A stretch of 64,000 nucleotides of DNA from Halobacterium sp. R2-5 (GCF_011734195.1 NZ_JAANTH010000002.1:310001-374000); one strand, 5' to 3'. Counted from the first letter of the stretch, positions 52,852 through 62,050 are shown. Notes: generated from the letters alone by a model not told the origin. Program-made: numbers and translations.

Positions 52852-53850
52852 ATGAACTACACCCGCGGCGTGCTCCTGGTGGTCGTCCTCGCGCTGCTCG
52901 CGCTGAGCGTCGCGTTCGTGCTCCCGTTCCTCCAGTTCTTCCTCCTGGCGCTGGTCCTCACGGTCGTCTTCCTGCCCGCGCAGGAGCGACTGGAGCGGCG
53001 GCTGAGCCCGTCACGGGCGGCGACTGTCCTCGTCGCGCTCGCGTCGGTGACGGTCGTCCTGCCGCTGCTGTACGTCGTCCGCGTGACGGCCGCCGACGCC
53101 ATCGCGATAGGGCGGGCGATCCGCGAGGGCGAAGTCACGTTCTCGGGCGCCGAGGACCGCATCCAGGCCCTCGTGGGGATAGACGTCGACATCACTAGCG
53201 CGCTCCAGTCCGCGACCGGCGGCGTCCAATTCGACAGCGTCGTGAACGTCTTCGGCGCGGTCACGCACGTCCTCATCGGCGTCGGGCTCACGCTCTTCTT
53301 GCTGTTCTACTTCCTGAAGGACCGCGAGGCGTTCTTCTCGTGGCTACACGACCGGATGCCGCTGTCCGACGACACGCAGAGCGACCTCTACGACGAATTC
53401 GACCACATCATGAAGGCGGTCCTGCTCGGGCACGTCCTCGTCGCTATCGTGCAGGGCCTGCTCGCGGGCATCGGTCTGATAGCGACCGGCATCCCGAACG
53501 CCACGTTCTGGACGGTCGTGATGACCGTGCTCTCCCTGCTGCCGGTCGTCGGCTCGTTCCTCGTGTGGGGGCCCGCCGTCATCTACCTCTTCGCGAACGG
53601 GCAGACCGTGATGGCCGTCGGACTGGCGCTGTGGGGGACCGTCGTCGTCGGTGTCTCCGACGACTACCTCCGGCCCATCATCGTCGACCGGTACGCGCAG
53701 ATCAACCCCAGCGTCATCATCATCGGCGTGCTCGGCGGCATCTACGTCATCGGCGTCATGGGCATCTTCTTCGGCCCCGTCATCATCGGGATGTTGCGCG
53801 CGACCGTGGACGCGTTCGCCGAGGAGTTCGACGCCAACGAGATGACCTGA
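52852..53850 (+). CDS. AI-2E family transporter (permease)
   Basis: 332 residues, eight helices: two N-terminal (GVLLVVVLALLALSVAFVLPFLQFFLLALVLTVVFLP), two more around 65-90, then four in the second half. Family signatures are LFLLFYFLKDREAFFSWL, GHVLVAIVQGLLAGIGLIATGIPNATFWTVVMTVLSLLPVVGSFLVWGPA and GIYVIGVMGIFFGPVIIGML. The family exports small molecules and some members are sodium/proton or autoinducer exporters; the haloarchaeal substrate is not known. It has its own upstream region with AT-rich CCATTTAGGTTAG about 95 nt before the ATG. Confidence 0.9.
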   Translation: MNYTRGVLLVVVLALLALSVAFVLPFLQFFLLALVLTVVFLPAQERLERRLSPSRAATVLVALASVTVVLPLLYVVRVTAADAIAIGRAIREGEVTFSGAEDRIQALVGIDVDITSALQSATGGVQFDSVVNVFGAVTHVLIGVGLTLFLLFYFLKDREAFFSWLHDRMPLSDDTQSDLYDEFDHIMKAVLLGHVLVAIVQGLLAGIGLIATGIPNATFWTVVMTVLSLLPVVGSFLVWGPAVIYLFANGQTVMAVGLALWGTVVVGVSDDYLRPIIVDRYAQINPSVIIIGVLGGIYVIGVMGIFFGPVIIGMLRATVDAFAEEFDANEMT

Positions 53851-53863
53851 CCCTGACGGGCAC

Positions 53864-54739
53864 TCACTTCCCGTACGGCTCCTGTATCACCTCCCGGCCG
53901 TCCGGCGTCCTGACGGTGATGGTGTCGCCCGCGTCGTCCCAGACCTCGCTGTCGGCGCCCCAGTAGACGTCCGTCTCGCTGTCGGCTCCACTGCCGCTGT
54001 GCAGCGTGACGTGCTGTCCGGCGTCGAGCTCGAACCCCTCCGGGAAGACGAACCGCTCGCCGTCGTCGTTCTCCACGACCCACTCCGAGAGGTCCAGGGC
54101 GTCCTCGCTCGTGTTCCGGAACGTCACGTACTCCTCGTCGACGCCGTCCGTGAGCCCGTGCGTCTCGTGAATCTCGTCGAGCACGAACGCGCCGAGCTCG
54201 GCGCCGTGCGACGACCCCGACATCGCCGTGTCCGTCTCCCGGTCCGCGGCGTCGTCGTCCGCGTCCGTGGTCGGCGTGTCCTCGTGCCTCGCGGAGTCGC
54301 CGCTACGAGCGACCGTCTCGCTGTCGACCTGCGTGGCGCCGCTGCCCTCGTTCCCGGGAGGCGTCGGCTGGTCGTCACTGACGTCGCCCCGGTCGTCCTC
54401 GTGAGTGTGCGCCTCGACGTTGCCGGGCGTCTCCTGTCCCTCGACGGCCTCGTCCACGATCTCGTCCCGGTCGACGAACTCGTAGGCCGGCTGGCCCTGT
54501 CCCCGGGTGTCCGTCTCCCGGTACCGGAGCGCCAGCGACCGCGCGTCGAAGCGCTCGAAGAACTCGTCCCAGGACAGCGGCTCGCCGCGGCCGTCCTCTG
54601 GCTCCGAGAGCAGCCGCAGGTCGTTGCCGTCCGTCCCCTCGGCGCGCAGCGGCACCACGTCGTGGCCGTCCGCCCACTGGCGTATCTGTTCGCGGTCGGT
54701 CGTGACCTGCCACGCGGCGCGGTCGGAGTTCCCGGACAT
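53864..54739 (-). CDS. lamin-tail-domain protein with N-terminal haloarchaeal domain
   Basis: 291 residues. The C-terminal part is a lamin tail domain: EYVTFRNTSEDALDLSEWVVENDDGERFVFPEGFELDAGQHVTLHSGSGADSETDVYWGADSEVWDDAGDTITVRTPDG. The N-terminal 100 residues (WQVTTDREQIRQWADGHDVVPLRAEGTDGNDLRLLSEPEDGRGEPLSWDEFFERFDARSLALRYRE) form a second domain common in haloarchaea that I do not know by name. A low-complexity acidic linker (about 110-185) joins them. No signal peptide is visible, so it may be cytoplasmic. LTD domains usually attach to DNA-repair or cell-surface proteins. Confidence 0.82.
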   Translation of the reverse strand: MSGNSDRAAWQVTTDREQIRQWADGHDVVPLRAEGTDGNDLRLLSEPEDGRGEPLSWDEFFERFDARSLALRYRETDTRGQGQPAYEFVDRDEIVDEAVEGQETPGNVEAHTHEDDRGDVSDDQPTPPGNEGSGATQVDSETVARSGDSARHEDTPTTDADDDAADRETDTAMSGSSHGAELGAFVLDEIHETHGLTDGVDEEYVTFRNTSEDALDLSEWVVENDDGERFVFPEGFELDAGQHVTLHSGSGADSETDVYWGADSEVWDDAGDTITVRTPDGREVIQEPYGK

Positions 54740-55046
54740 GCCAATTGCTACACGGCAGTGCGCCGGTTAACTATTGGTACCGTTTCGCGACTCCGCCGCG
54801 AGTACTGCCGCGCTACTCGCCGTAGCCCGCGCTTACGCCGTCCGTTCGCCCGGCCTAACAGCCGCCGTCCGAATCTGCGCCCCCAGCTACGTCGTAGCCG
54901 CCCTGCGCTCGGTATATAGCTCCTGTGTGTGCAGGCACAAACGCCAGCCCCGCGATTGCCGTGGTTCCTCGTGAGACCGTGTATCGTCACCGACCGTTCG
55001 GTCGTCGCGCACCCGCTGCGAGCAACCACTACGACCCACGTTTCAA
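54740..55046. other. 307-bp divergent intergenic region with an isolated TATA box
   Basis: Between the minus-strand lamin-tail gene and the plus-strand SRPBCC gene. The minus-strand gene has an AATAGTTAAC element about 30 nt upstream. On the plus strand GTATATAG (54912-54919) is a strong TATA-like box, but the next ATG is at 55047, so a transcript from about 54940 would have a leader of about 105 nt, unusual for a haloarchaeon. No ORF in that leader looks convincing; a small RNA is possible. Confidence 0.5.
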
Positions 55047-55814
55047 ATGGAGAGACAGCCACCAGACCCGGACAGCACGCGAGGAGAGACGCCACCGGCG
55101 GCGCCGCGCCGCGAGCGAAACGGGCTCGACTTCGACCGGCTGAAACGCCCGCTCCTGGGGGTGGCCGGGACGGCGCTCGTCGTCCGCGGCCTCCAGCAGC
55201 GGTCGCTGCGCGGCGCGGCGACGGCGCTCGTCGGCGGCGCGCTCCTGTCGACGTCGCTCGGCGAGAACGCCCGCATCAGGACGATGGTCGAGTCGCGGAC
55301 CGGTCTCGGCGGCGGCGACGAGGAGACGGCGTTCAGCCGCTCCGTCGTCGTCGGGCGGCCCGCCGACGAGCTGTACGAGATGTGGCGGGACCCCGAGCAG
55401 TTCTCCCGCGTCGTCGGGCACTTCGCGGACCTCGCCGAGACCGACGACGGACGCCTCGAGTGGACCGTCCACGGTCCCCGCGGCAAGGACGTCTCCTGGG
55501 AGACGGACGTCGTCGAGGAAGAGCCCGGCGAGACCCTCCGCTGGGGGACCGGCGAGGACGCCACCGTCCCCAACGAGGGGTCGGTGCGGTTCACGCCCGC
55601 GCCCGGCGACCGCGGCACCGTCGTGACGCTCTCGATCCGCTTCGACCCGCCCGGCGGCAGCGTCGGGAACGCCGCCCTGGAGCGCCTCGACGTCGCCCCG
55701 GAGATGCTCGTCGGCACCGCGCTCAACCGCTTCAAGAGCCTCGCGGAGACCGGCGAAATTCCGACGACGAAGGACGGCAACCCCTCCGCTCGTGGCGAGG
55801 GTGATCTGGTGTGA
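55047..55814 (+). CDS. SRPBCC-family (polyketide cyclase-like) protein with membrane-associated N-terminus
   Basis: 255 residues. N-terminal 50 are acidic/Pro-rich, followed by two short hydrophobic Gly/Ala-rich stretches ([34 protein letters not shown]) that probably lie in or on the membrane. The C-terminal 150 residues are a START/SRPBCC fold: [72 protein letters not shown]. This family binds hydrophobic ligands. Its stop overlaps GTG of the alcohol dehydrogenase frame (GTGTGA), so the two genes are a likely pair and may act on the same hydrophobic aldehyde or alcohol. Confidence 0.85.
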   Translation: MERQPPDPDSTRGETPPAAPRRERNGLDFDRLKRPLLGVAGTALVVRGLQQRSLRGAATALVGGALLSTSLGENARIRTMVESRTGLGGGDEETAFSRSVVVGRPADELYEMWRDPEQFSRVVGHFADLAETDDGRLEWTVHGPRGKDVSWETDVVEEEPGETLRWGTGEDATVPNEGSVRFTPAPGDRGTVVTLSIRFDPPGGSVGNAALERLDVAPEMLVGTALNRFKSLAETGEIPTTKDGNPSARGEGDLV

Positions 55815-55816
55815 CG

Positions 55817-56986
55817 ATGGAAGCGCTCACCTGGCACGGCGAGAAGGACGTCCGCGTCGAGGAGGTGCCCGAGCCCGAAATCATCAACCCCAGCGACGCT
55901 ATCGTCGAGATCACGGCGACTGCCATCTGCGGCTCGGACCTCCACCTCTACAACGGCAAGATGCCGTCGATGCGGGAGGGCGACGTCATCGGACACGAGC
56001 CGATGGGCGTCGTGGTCGAGACCGGCGACGACGTGGAGACGCTCGAAGCCGGCGACCGCGTCGTCGTCCCGTTCACGGTCAGCTGCGGCGCGTGCTGGTT
56101 CTGCAACCAGGACCTCTACTCGCTGTGCGACAACTCAAACCCGAACGCGGAGCTCGCACGGCAGGCGATGGGGCAGTCGCCCGCTGGCCTGCTCGGGTAC
56201 TCCCACATGCTCGGCGGGTACGCCGGCGGGCAGGCCGAGTATCTCCGCGTGCCGTACGCCGACGTCGGCCCGGTCAAGGTCAACTCCGACATGGACGACG
56301 AGGAAGTGCTGTTCCTCTCGGACATCTTCCCGACCGGTTACATGGCCGCCGAGAACGCCGACATCGAGGCCAACGACACGGTCGCGGTGTGGGGCTGTGG
56401 CCCCGTCGGGCAGTTCGCCATCCAGAGCGCGGAGATGCTCGGCGCGGACCGCGTCGTCGCTATCGACCGCGTCGAGGAACGCCTCGAGATGGCCGCCGAG
56501 TACGGCGACGCGGAGACCATCAACTTCGAGCACGAGGACGTCTACGACCGCCTGATGGAGCTGACGGGCGACCGCGGCCCCGACCGCTGCATCGACGCGG
56601 TCGGCACCGAGGCCCACGGCATGGGTCTGACCTCGACCGCGGACCGCGTGAAGCAGCAGGCGAAGATGGCCCACGACCGCGGGTACGTCCTCCGCGAGGC
56701 GATCAAGTGCTGCCGGAAGGGCGGCACGCTCTCCGTCCCCGGCGTCTACCTCGGGGACGTCGACAGCGTCCCGTTCGGCGCGCTGATGAACAAGTCCCTC
56801 ACCGTGAAGACCGGCCAGACCCACGTCCAGCGCTACCTCGACCCCCTGCTCGAGAAGATCGAGGACGGCGACATCGACCCGTCGTTCGTCGTCACCCACG
56901 AGGGGTCCCTGCAGGACGGCCCCGACATGTACCAGAAGTTCAACGACAAGGCGGACGGCTGCATCAAGTCGATACTGAAGCCGTGA
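55817..56986 (+). CDS. zinc-dependent alcohol dehydrogenase (formaldehyde/threonine dehydrogenase-like)
   Basis: 389 residues from ATG 55817; GTG 55811 overlapping the preceding stop is an alternative start. Catalytic zinc ligands are in [15 protein letters not shown] and GHEPMGVV, structural zinc in [17 protein letters not shown]. The NAD(P) motif is [28 protein letters not shown]. The long segment after the fold resembles glutathione-independent formaldehyde dehydrogenases. The exact substrate is unknown. It is followed by a 7-bp hairpin and by the copper-storage-like gene. A role in aldehyde detoxification with the SRPBCC neighbour is inference. Confidence 0.9.
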   Translation: MEALTWHGEKDVRVEEVPEPEIINPSDAIVEITATAICGSDLHLYNGKMPSMREGDVIGHEPMGVVVETGDDVETLEAGDRVVVPFTVSCGACWFCNQDLYSLCDNSNPNAELARQAMGQSPAGLLGYSHMLGGYAGGQAEYLRVPYADVGPVKVNSDMDDEEVLFLSDIFPTGYMAAENADIEANDTVAVWGCGPVGQFAIQSAEMLGADRVVAIDRVEERLEMAAEYGDAETINFEHEDVYDRLMELTGDRGPDRCIDAVGTEAHGMGLTSTADRVKQQAKMAHDRGYVLREAIKCCRKGGTLSVPGVYLGDVDSVPFGALMNKSLTVKTGQTHVQRYLDPLLEKIEDGDIDPSFVVTHEGSLQDGPDMYQKFNDKADGCIKSILKP

Positions 56987-56997
56987 CCGCGGCGGCC

Positions 56998-57014
56998 CAC
57001 CACCGACGGTGGTG
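56998..57014 (+). terminator. hairpin after the alcohol dehydrogenase gene
   Basis: Perfect 7-bp stem (CACCACC, loop GAC, GGTGGTG) starts 12 nt after the TGA. It is a likely 3'-end stabiliser or weak terminator, although no T-tract follows it immediately. The next gene starts at 57101 with an AT-rich box near 57070. Confidence 0.35.
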
Positions 57015-57100
57015 AGGTCCCGCTACCCCCCGAACGGGTCAACCCCTTTCAGTGGCAGGGGGAGCCGTTCACGTACTTCCCCGTCGTTGTCTCTGTTGAA

Positions 57101-57457
57101 ATGTCCCTCTCAGAGACCGTCTCGAAGATCGACAGCCTGAGCGACGAACAGCGCGAGTGCATCGAGATCTGCAACGAGGCCGCCGAGGTCTGCGAGTGGT
57201 GCGCGGACGAGTGCCTCGGCGACGCCGACATGGAGGAGTGCGCCCGCCTCTGTCGGGACGTCGCGGACCTCACGTCCCTGCACGCGCGCTTCATGGCGCG
57301 GAGTTCGAACTACAGCACCCAGCTCGCCCAGGCCTGTGCGGGCGCCTGCGAGGAGTGCGCCGAGGAGTGCGACCGCCACGACGCCGACCACTGCCAGGTC
57401 TGCGCGGAGGTCCTCGAGGAGTGCGCCGAGTCCTGCCGACGAATGGCCAGCAGCTAA
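57101..57457 (+). CDS. four-helix-bundle copper-storage-like protein (DUF326)
   Basis: 118 residues with 15 Cys, nearly all in helical spacing: RECIEICNEAAEVCEWCADECLGD, MEECARLCRDVADL, AQACAGACEECAEECDRHDADHCQVCAEVLEECAESC. This is the DUF326/Csp pattern: a tetramer of four-helix bundles with the Cys lining a core that binds many Cu(I) ions. No signal peptide, so cytosolic (Csp3-like). It protects against copper toxicity or stores it. The ATG follows a TATA-like ACGTAC at about 30 nt. No copper ATPase or regulator gene is nearby. Confidence 0.92.
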   Translation: MSLSETVSKIDSLSDEQRECIEICNEAAEVCEWCADECLGDADMEECARLCRDVADLTSLHARFMARSSNYSTQLAQACAGACEECAEECDRHDADHCQVCAEVLEECAESCRRMASS

Positions 57458-57532
57458 ACTACGCTCGGAAACCCGCGCCACGTCGTTCCAGTGCTCGGCC
57501 GGTGCGGACACCGTAGTCAGCTACCAACACAG

Positions 57533-57859
57533 ATGAGTTCAGACGACGGCGGAACGAGCACGACTCGAATCGAGGAACGCCTGCAGCAACTCGGCCACTA
57601 CTCCCGGCTCGTCAGAGCGGGGCTCGGCGTCATCCTCACTGCGTTCGTCCTCGCGGCCGTCGTCGTCCTGCCCCAGAACACCGACTCGCTCGCGAGCGCC
57701 GTCGAGGCGATGCTCACGCCGCTCATCTTCGTCGGCATGGGGCTGCTGTTGTTCGGCATCGGGATGCACCTCCACCTCATGCACATGAACCTGGTTCGGC
57801 AGCTGCGCAACGACCCGGAGATGGACGGCACGTCCGCGGACGAACACGGGGATTCGTGA
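57533..57859 (+). CDS. small two-helix membrane protein
   Basis: 108 residues from ATG 57533. A charged N-terminal amphipathic region (RIEERLQQLGHYSRLVR) precedes helix one (AGLGVILTAFVLAAVVVL) and helix two (AMLTPLIFVGMGLLLFGIGMHLHLM), followed by a His/Met-rich HLHLMHMNLV segment and an acidic tail. The His/Met pattern next to the copper-storage-like gene could suggest metal handling, but the evidence is weak. No family recognised. It starts 75 bp after the DUF326 gene, probably on the same transcript. Confidence 0.7.
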   Translation: MSSDDGGTSTTRIEERLQQLGHYSRLVRAGLGVILTAFVLAAVVVLPQNTDSLASAVEAMLTPLIFVGMGLLLFGIGMHLHLMHMNLVRQLRNDPEMDGTSADEHGDS

Positions 57860-57906
57860 GCCATCCCACCCCAGAGTGACGAGTGAAGCCGCCCAGCGAC
57901 GGGTAG

Positions 57907-59184
57907 TCAGGGGCGATCGAGGAACAGCGCGAGGTGGCTGACGACGGTCCGGTTCTCCAGGCCGCCCGCGAGCGCGCCCGACAGCACGCCGATGGTGCTG
58001 ATGAACGCGCCCGTCCGCACGAGGTCGACGACCCCGACGGCGGGCTCTTCGATGCTCGGCCAGTTCGACATCAGGTTCGGCGGGAACACCACCAGTTCGA
58101 CGAGCAGGATGATGCCCCAGACGAGCGCGAACAGCCCGAGCATCGCGAGCACGAGCACCAGGAACACCGTGACGTTGACGAGCGCCGTGTGCTCGGTGAC
58201 GAGGTCGTGGCGCTTCCGCGGGAACGAGAGGTTCTGCGCGAACAGGAGGTAGACGGCCGCGGCGAGCACGCTCGCGGCCGCGAACAGCACGGCGGTGGCG
58301 TCGCTCATGTGGAACCCGACGTCCCAGGACTCGGCGCTGAAGACGATGACGAGCGTCGGCGTCACGGCCGCCGTCGAGAGCTTCGGCAGCGACAGCGGCA
58401 GCAGGGGCGCGCGGCTGTCGACGAGCGTTCGAGCGACCTCCCGGGGGTTGCGCGCGGCGCTCCGCGCGTGGAACGCGAGCCGCGAGAGCACGCCCCGCGG
58501 GCGCGCCTCGGCGGCGGGAATCTCGCCCGCGACCCGGCGGAGCGAGGACTCGACGTCGGCGTCCACGGGCGGCACCGCGCGTCGCTGTGGGTCGAACTCG
58601 AACGGCTCCATCGCGCCGCCGTCGGCGTCGCCGTGGCGCGCGCCGAAGACGTGCCCGAGGAGGTGGACGAGCAGCGTCGCGCCGTTCCAGCGCACGCTCG
58701 CCGCGTCGAGCGGGCGGCGGGGTTCGCCGCGGGGCGCGCTCCGTAGGTCCCGCGTGGAGACCACCGCGACCCGGGACAGCGGCGACGCCAGCCCGGGGAC
58801 GAAGCGCTCTCGGCTGGAGACCAGCGGCACGTCGGTCACCACGACCACGACGTCGTACGCCCCCTCGACCATCCGGTGGGTGGCGCGGTCGAGAAACTCG
58901 GAGGGCCGGCGCTGGTCGTGGTCCGAGAGCCGCGCGGGCGTTTCGAGGTAGAACCGCCACGACACGTCGGACGCGGCCGCCAGTTCGTCGACTGCGTCCG
59001 TGGCGGCCTGCGAGGCGAACGATTCGAGGCTGTCCGCATCGGTCCCGGGCGCGTGCGCGACGAGGACGCCCACGTCCACTCGCAGGTCCGCGGCCCCCTC
59101 GCGCTCGGCGGCGACCAGCGCGCGGTCCTCGCGGTGGTCCGACCCGGAACTGTTCACTACGATGGCAGTTCGCCGCGAGAACAC
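57907..59184 (-). CDS. degenerate metzincin-like domain fused to C-terminal membrane helices
   Basis: 425 residues. The N-terminal ~260 residues look like an archaemetzincin/metzincin-type domain with strands (VDVGVLVAHAPG, YDVVVVVTDVPL, RVAVVSTRDLR) and the zinc signature HLLGHVFGARH at 174-184, i.e. HxxxHxxGxxH. In active metzincins the second residue is Glu (HExxHxxGxxH); here it is Leu, so general-base catalysis should be lost or altered, while the three His could still hold zinc. From about 270 to the end there are four or five helices (AAVTPTLVIVFSAESW, ATAVLFAAASVLAAAVYLLFA, ALVNVTVFLVLVLAMLGLFALVWGIILLVELVVF). A Met-turn equivalent (GAMEPFEFD) follows. Likely membrane-bound zinc-binding or pseudo-protease. 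Confidence 0.78.
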   Translation of the reverse strand: MFSRRTAIVVNSSGSDHREDRALVAAEREGAADLRVDVGVLVAHAPGTDADSLESFASQAATDAVDELAAASDVSWRFYLETPARLSDHDQRRPSEFLDRATHRMVEGAYDVVVVVTDVPLVSSRERFVPGLASPLSRVAVVSTRDLRSAPRGEPRRPLDAASVRWNGATLLVHLLGHVFGARHGDADGGAMEPFEFDPQRRAVPPVDADVESSLRRVAGEIPAAEARPRGVLSRLAFHARSAARNPREVARTLVDSRAPLLPLSLPKLSTAAVTPTLVIVFSAESWDVGFHMSDATAVLFAAASVLAAAVYLLFAQNLSFPRKRHDLVTEHTALVNVTVFLVLVLAMLGLFALVWGIILLVELVVFPPNLMSNWPSIEEPAVGVVDLVRTGAFISTIGVLSGALAGGLENRTVVSHLALFLDRP

Positions 59185-59293
59185 TTAACGCCACGTGGCG
59201 GAACGGGCCGCTGACCGGTCTCGCCGGACGGCTTTGACACCGGGCGAGTGCAGGCAGACAGCCTAACCCGGGATGTGACGTCCCAATCACACG

Positions 59294-60562
59294 ATGGTGG
59301 AGCTCTACGTCCTCGCGCTGACGATAGTCGGCGTCGCGGCGCTCGCGGCGGCGGTACTCCCGGAGCTCCTCTCCGATAGCTACCTCACGCCGCCCATCGT
59401 CTTCGTCGCGCTCGGCGCGATAGCGTTCTCGCTGCCGCTCCAGATGCCCGACCCGAGTCCACTCGCGCACGGCTACCTCGCCGAGAAGTTCGCGGAGTTC
59501 ATCGTCGTCGTCTCGCTGATGGGCGCGGGACTGAAGCTCGACCGGCCGTTCTCGCTGCGGACGTGGTCGACGACGTGGCGGCTGCTGGCGGTGACGATGA
59601 CGCTGACCATCGCGAGCGCGGCGCTGCTCGGCTGGTGGGCGCTGGGCATCGTGCCCGCGTCCGCCCTCCTCCTCGGCGCGGTCGTCGCGCCCACCGACCC
59701 CGTGCTGGCCTCGGACGTGCAGGTCGGGCCCCCCGGCGAGGGGACCGACGACGCCGACGACGACGCCGAGGACGCCGAGCACGAACACGAGATTCGGTTC
59801 GCGCTCACCTCCGAAGCGGGCTGCAACGACGGGCTGGCGTTCCCGTTCACGTACGCCGCGATTCTCGCCGCCGGCGCTGGGTTCACCGGCACCGACTGGG
59901 TCGGGGAGTGGCTGGCGACGTACGTCGTCTACAAGATCGTCGTCGGCGTGGTCGCGGGCGCGGTCCTCGGCTACCTCTTCTCGAAGGTGCTGTTCGACTT
60001 TTCGCCGACGACGCGCCTCGCCCGGGCCGTCGAGGGAACCGAGGTGCTCGGCGTGACGCTCCTGATTTACGGGCTGACGGAGCTCGTGCAGGGGTACGGC
60101 TTCATCGCCGTCTTCGTCGGCGCGGTCGTCATCCGCCACAACGAGCAGTCCGGGAAGTACAATCAGGCGCTGCACGACTTCTCGGAGGTCGTCGAGCGGC
60201 TCGCGATGGCGCTGCTCGTCACGCTGTTCGGGGGCGCGCTCGCCACCGGGCTGCTCGCCCCGCTCACGCTGGAGGCGGCGGCGGTCGGGCTGGTGCTGGT
60301 GTTCGTCGTCCGGCCGCTGGCCGGCGTGCTCGGACTGCTCGGCTCGCCCATCGAGTGGGACGAGCGCGCCAGTATCGCGTTCTTCGGCATCCGCGGCCTC
60401 GGCTCGTTCTACTACCTGGCGTACGCGATGAACCAGGAGGTGTTCACGCAGCTGCGGGACCTCTGGGCGCTCGTCGGGTTCGTCGTGCTCGTCTCCGTCG
60501 TCGTCCACGGCGTCGCGTCCGAGCCCGTGATGTCGATTCTCGAACGCCGCGGGGAGGCGTAG
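59294..60562 (+). CDS. cation:proton antiporter (NhaP/CPA1 type)
   Basis: 422 residues, about twelve helices. The transport-site pattern PTDPVLASDVQVG and the EAGCNDGLAFPFTYAAILAAG segment with its paired Asn-Asp are diagnostic of CPA1 antiporters, and YGFIAVFVGAVVIRHNEQSGKYNQALHDF is typical of NhaP. GIRGLGSFYYLAYAMNQ comes near the end. It exports Na+ for H+ and keeps the cytoplasm K+-rich. An Asp/Glu-rich insert (GTDDADDDAEDAEHEHEIRFA) lies between helices. The start is ATG 59294. It precedes the CNNM/CorC gene by 92 bp. Confidence 0.92.
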   Translation: MVELYVLALTIVGVAALAAAVLPELLSDSYLTPPIVFVALGAIAFSLPLQMPDPSPLAHGYLAEKFAEFIVVVSLMGAGLKLDRPFSLRTWSTTWRLLAVTMTLTIASAALLGWWALGIVPASALLLGAVVAPTDPVLASDVQVGPPGEGTDDADDDAEDAEHEHEIRFALTSEAGCNDGLAFPFTYAAILAAGAGFTGTDWVGEWLATYVVYKIVVGVVAGAVLGYLFSKVLFDFSPTTRLARAVEGTEVLGVTLLIYGLTELVQGYGFIAVFVGAVVIRHNEQSGKYNQALHDFSEVVERLAMALLVTLFGGALATGLLAPLTLEAAAVGLVLVFVVRPLAGVLGLLGSPIEWDERASIAFFGIRGLGSFYYLAYAMNQEVFTQLRDLWALVGFVVLVSVVVHGVASEPVMSILERRGEA

Positions 60563-60654
60563 CCCGCCGGGATTTCCACCAACCACTTCTGTCGACGCGT
60601 CGAAGAGAGTGCTATGACCGTACTTCGACCGAGCCGCGTTTCCCGGAGGAGCGG

Positions 60655-61998
60655 ATGGTAGACCTCCTGTTCTCCGTGGGGCGGCTCGCCCTCGCGTTGT
60701 TCCTCGTCGTCCTGAACGGCTTCTTCGTCGCCGCGGAGTTCGCGTTCGTGCGCGTCCGCTCGACGTCCGTCGAACAGCTGGTCGAGGAGGGCCGCACCGG
60801 CTCGGCGGCGCTGCAGGACGTGATGAACAACCTCGACAACTACCTCGCGGTCACCCAGCTCGGCATCACGCTCGCCTCGCTCGGACTGGGGTGGGCGGGG
60901 GAGCCAGCCGTCGCGTCGCTCATCGAGCCCCTACTGGGCCCGCTGCTCCCCGAGAGCGTCCTCCACCTCGTCGCGTTCGGCATCGGGTTCGGCATCATCA
61001 CGTTCCTCCACGTCGTCTTCGGCGAACTCGTCCCGAAGACGCTCGCAATCGCGCAGGCCGAGACGCTGTCGCTGTACGTCGCTGCGCCGATGCGGATGTT
61101 CTACCTCGTGTTCTACCCGGGGCTCATCGTGTTCAACGGCACGGCGAACGCGTTCACGCGGTTGCTCGGCGTGCCGCCCGCCTCCGAGACCGACGAGAGC
61201 CTCAAGGAGCGAGAGCTCCGGCGGGTGCTGTCGAGGTCCGGTGAGGCCGGCCACGTCGACATGGAGGAAGTCGAGATGATAGAGCGCGTCTTCGACCTCA
61301 ACGACGTGACCGCGCGGGAGATCATGGTGCCGCGGCCGGACGTCGTGAGCGTCCCCTCGGACACGCCGATGTCCGAACTCCGGGACACCATCCTCGACGC
61401 CGGGCACACGCGCTACCCCGTCGTCGACGCGGACGACCGCAACGAGGTCGTGGGGTTCGTGGACACGAAGGACGTGCTCGACGCGATCAGCGGCGACGAA
61501 GCGGGCGCGACGACCGCGGGGTCGCTGGCGCACGACGTCATCGTCGTCCCGGAGACGATGGCCGTCGACGACCTCCTGTTGCAGTTCCGCGACGAGCACC
61601 AGCAGATGGCGGTCGTCATCGACGAGTGGGGCGCCTTCGAGGGCATCGCGACCGTCGAGGACGTCGTCGAGACCATCGTCGGCGACCTCCGTGACACGTT
61701 CGACGCCGAGAGGGGCGAGCCCTCGGTTCGCCGGCGCAGCGACGGCCAGTACGACGTCGACGGCGGCGTCCCGCTCTCCGTGGTCAACGACGCGCTCGGC
61801 GCCGACTTCCGCAGCGACGGCTTCGAGACCATCGGCGGCATCGTTCTGGAGCGCCTCGACCGCGCGCCCGAACCCGGGGACGCCGTCGAGGTGGCCGGGC
61901 ACGTCGTCGAGGTGACGAGCGTGGACGGCGCCCGCATCTCCACGGTCCGCGTGCGCGAGGGCGAGCAGCAGTCCGACAGCGACGACGAGGAAAACTGA
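60655..61998 (+). CDS. CNNM/CorC-family (HlyC/TlyC-like) transporter
   Basis: 447 residues from ATG 60655 with GGAGG 5-9 nt upstream. Residues 1-190 are the DUF21 transmembrane domain (GRLALALFLVVLNGFFVAAEFAFVRVRSTSVEQLV, GELVPKTLAIAQAE), 190-330 hold two CBS domains (MVPRPDVVSVPSDTPMSELRDTILDAGHTRYPVVDAD and the second at VVPETMAVDDLLLQFRDEHQQMAVVIDEWGAFEGIATVEDVVE), and the last 80 form the CorC_HlyC domain (DGQYDVDGGVPLSVVNDALG). The family is linked to magnesium or sodium-magnesium export. It is placed behind the antiporter, so both may serve ion balance. Confidence 0.92.
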   Translation: MVDLLFSVGRLALALFLVVLNGFFVAAEFAFVRVRSTSVEQLVEEGRTGSAALQDVMNNLDNYLAVTQLGITLASLGLGWAGEPAVASLIEPLLGPLLPESVLHLVAFGIGFGIITFLHVVFGELVPKTLAIAQAETLSLYVAAPMRMFYLVFYPGLIVFNGTANAFTRLLGVPPASETDESLKERELRRVLSRSGEAGHVDMEEVEMIERVFDLNDVTAREIMVPRPDVVSVPSDTPMSELRDTILDAGHTRYPVVDADDRNEVVGFVDTKDVLDAISGDEAGATTAGSLAHDVIVVPETMAVDDLLLQFRDEHQQMAVVIDEWGAFEGIATVEDVVETIVGDLRDTFDAERGEPSVRRRSDGQYDVDGGVPLSVVNDALGADFRSDGFETIGGIVLERLDRAPEPGDAVEVAGHVVEVTSVDGARISTVRVREGEQQSDSDDEEN

Positions 61999-62050
61999 CC
62001 GCTCGCGGTACGCTGGCCGGCAGCGCGCCCGGTCTCTGTCTATCGGCGGC

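Noticed and set aside
57539-60586. 1015-codon minus-strand open frame
   Set aside because: It covers the NhaP gene in antisense and the metzincin-like gene in another frame; the recognised genes account for the sequence.
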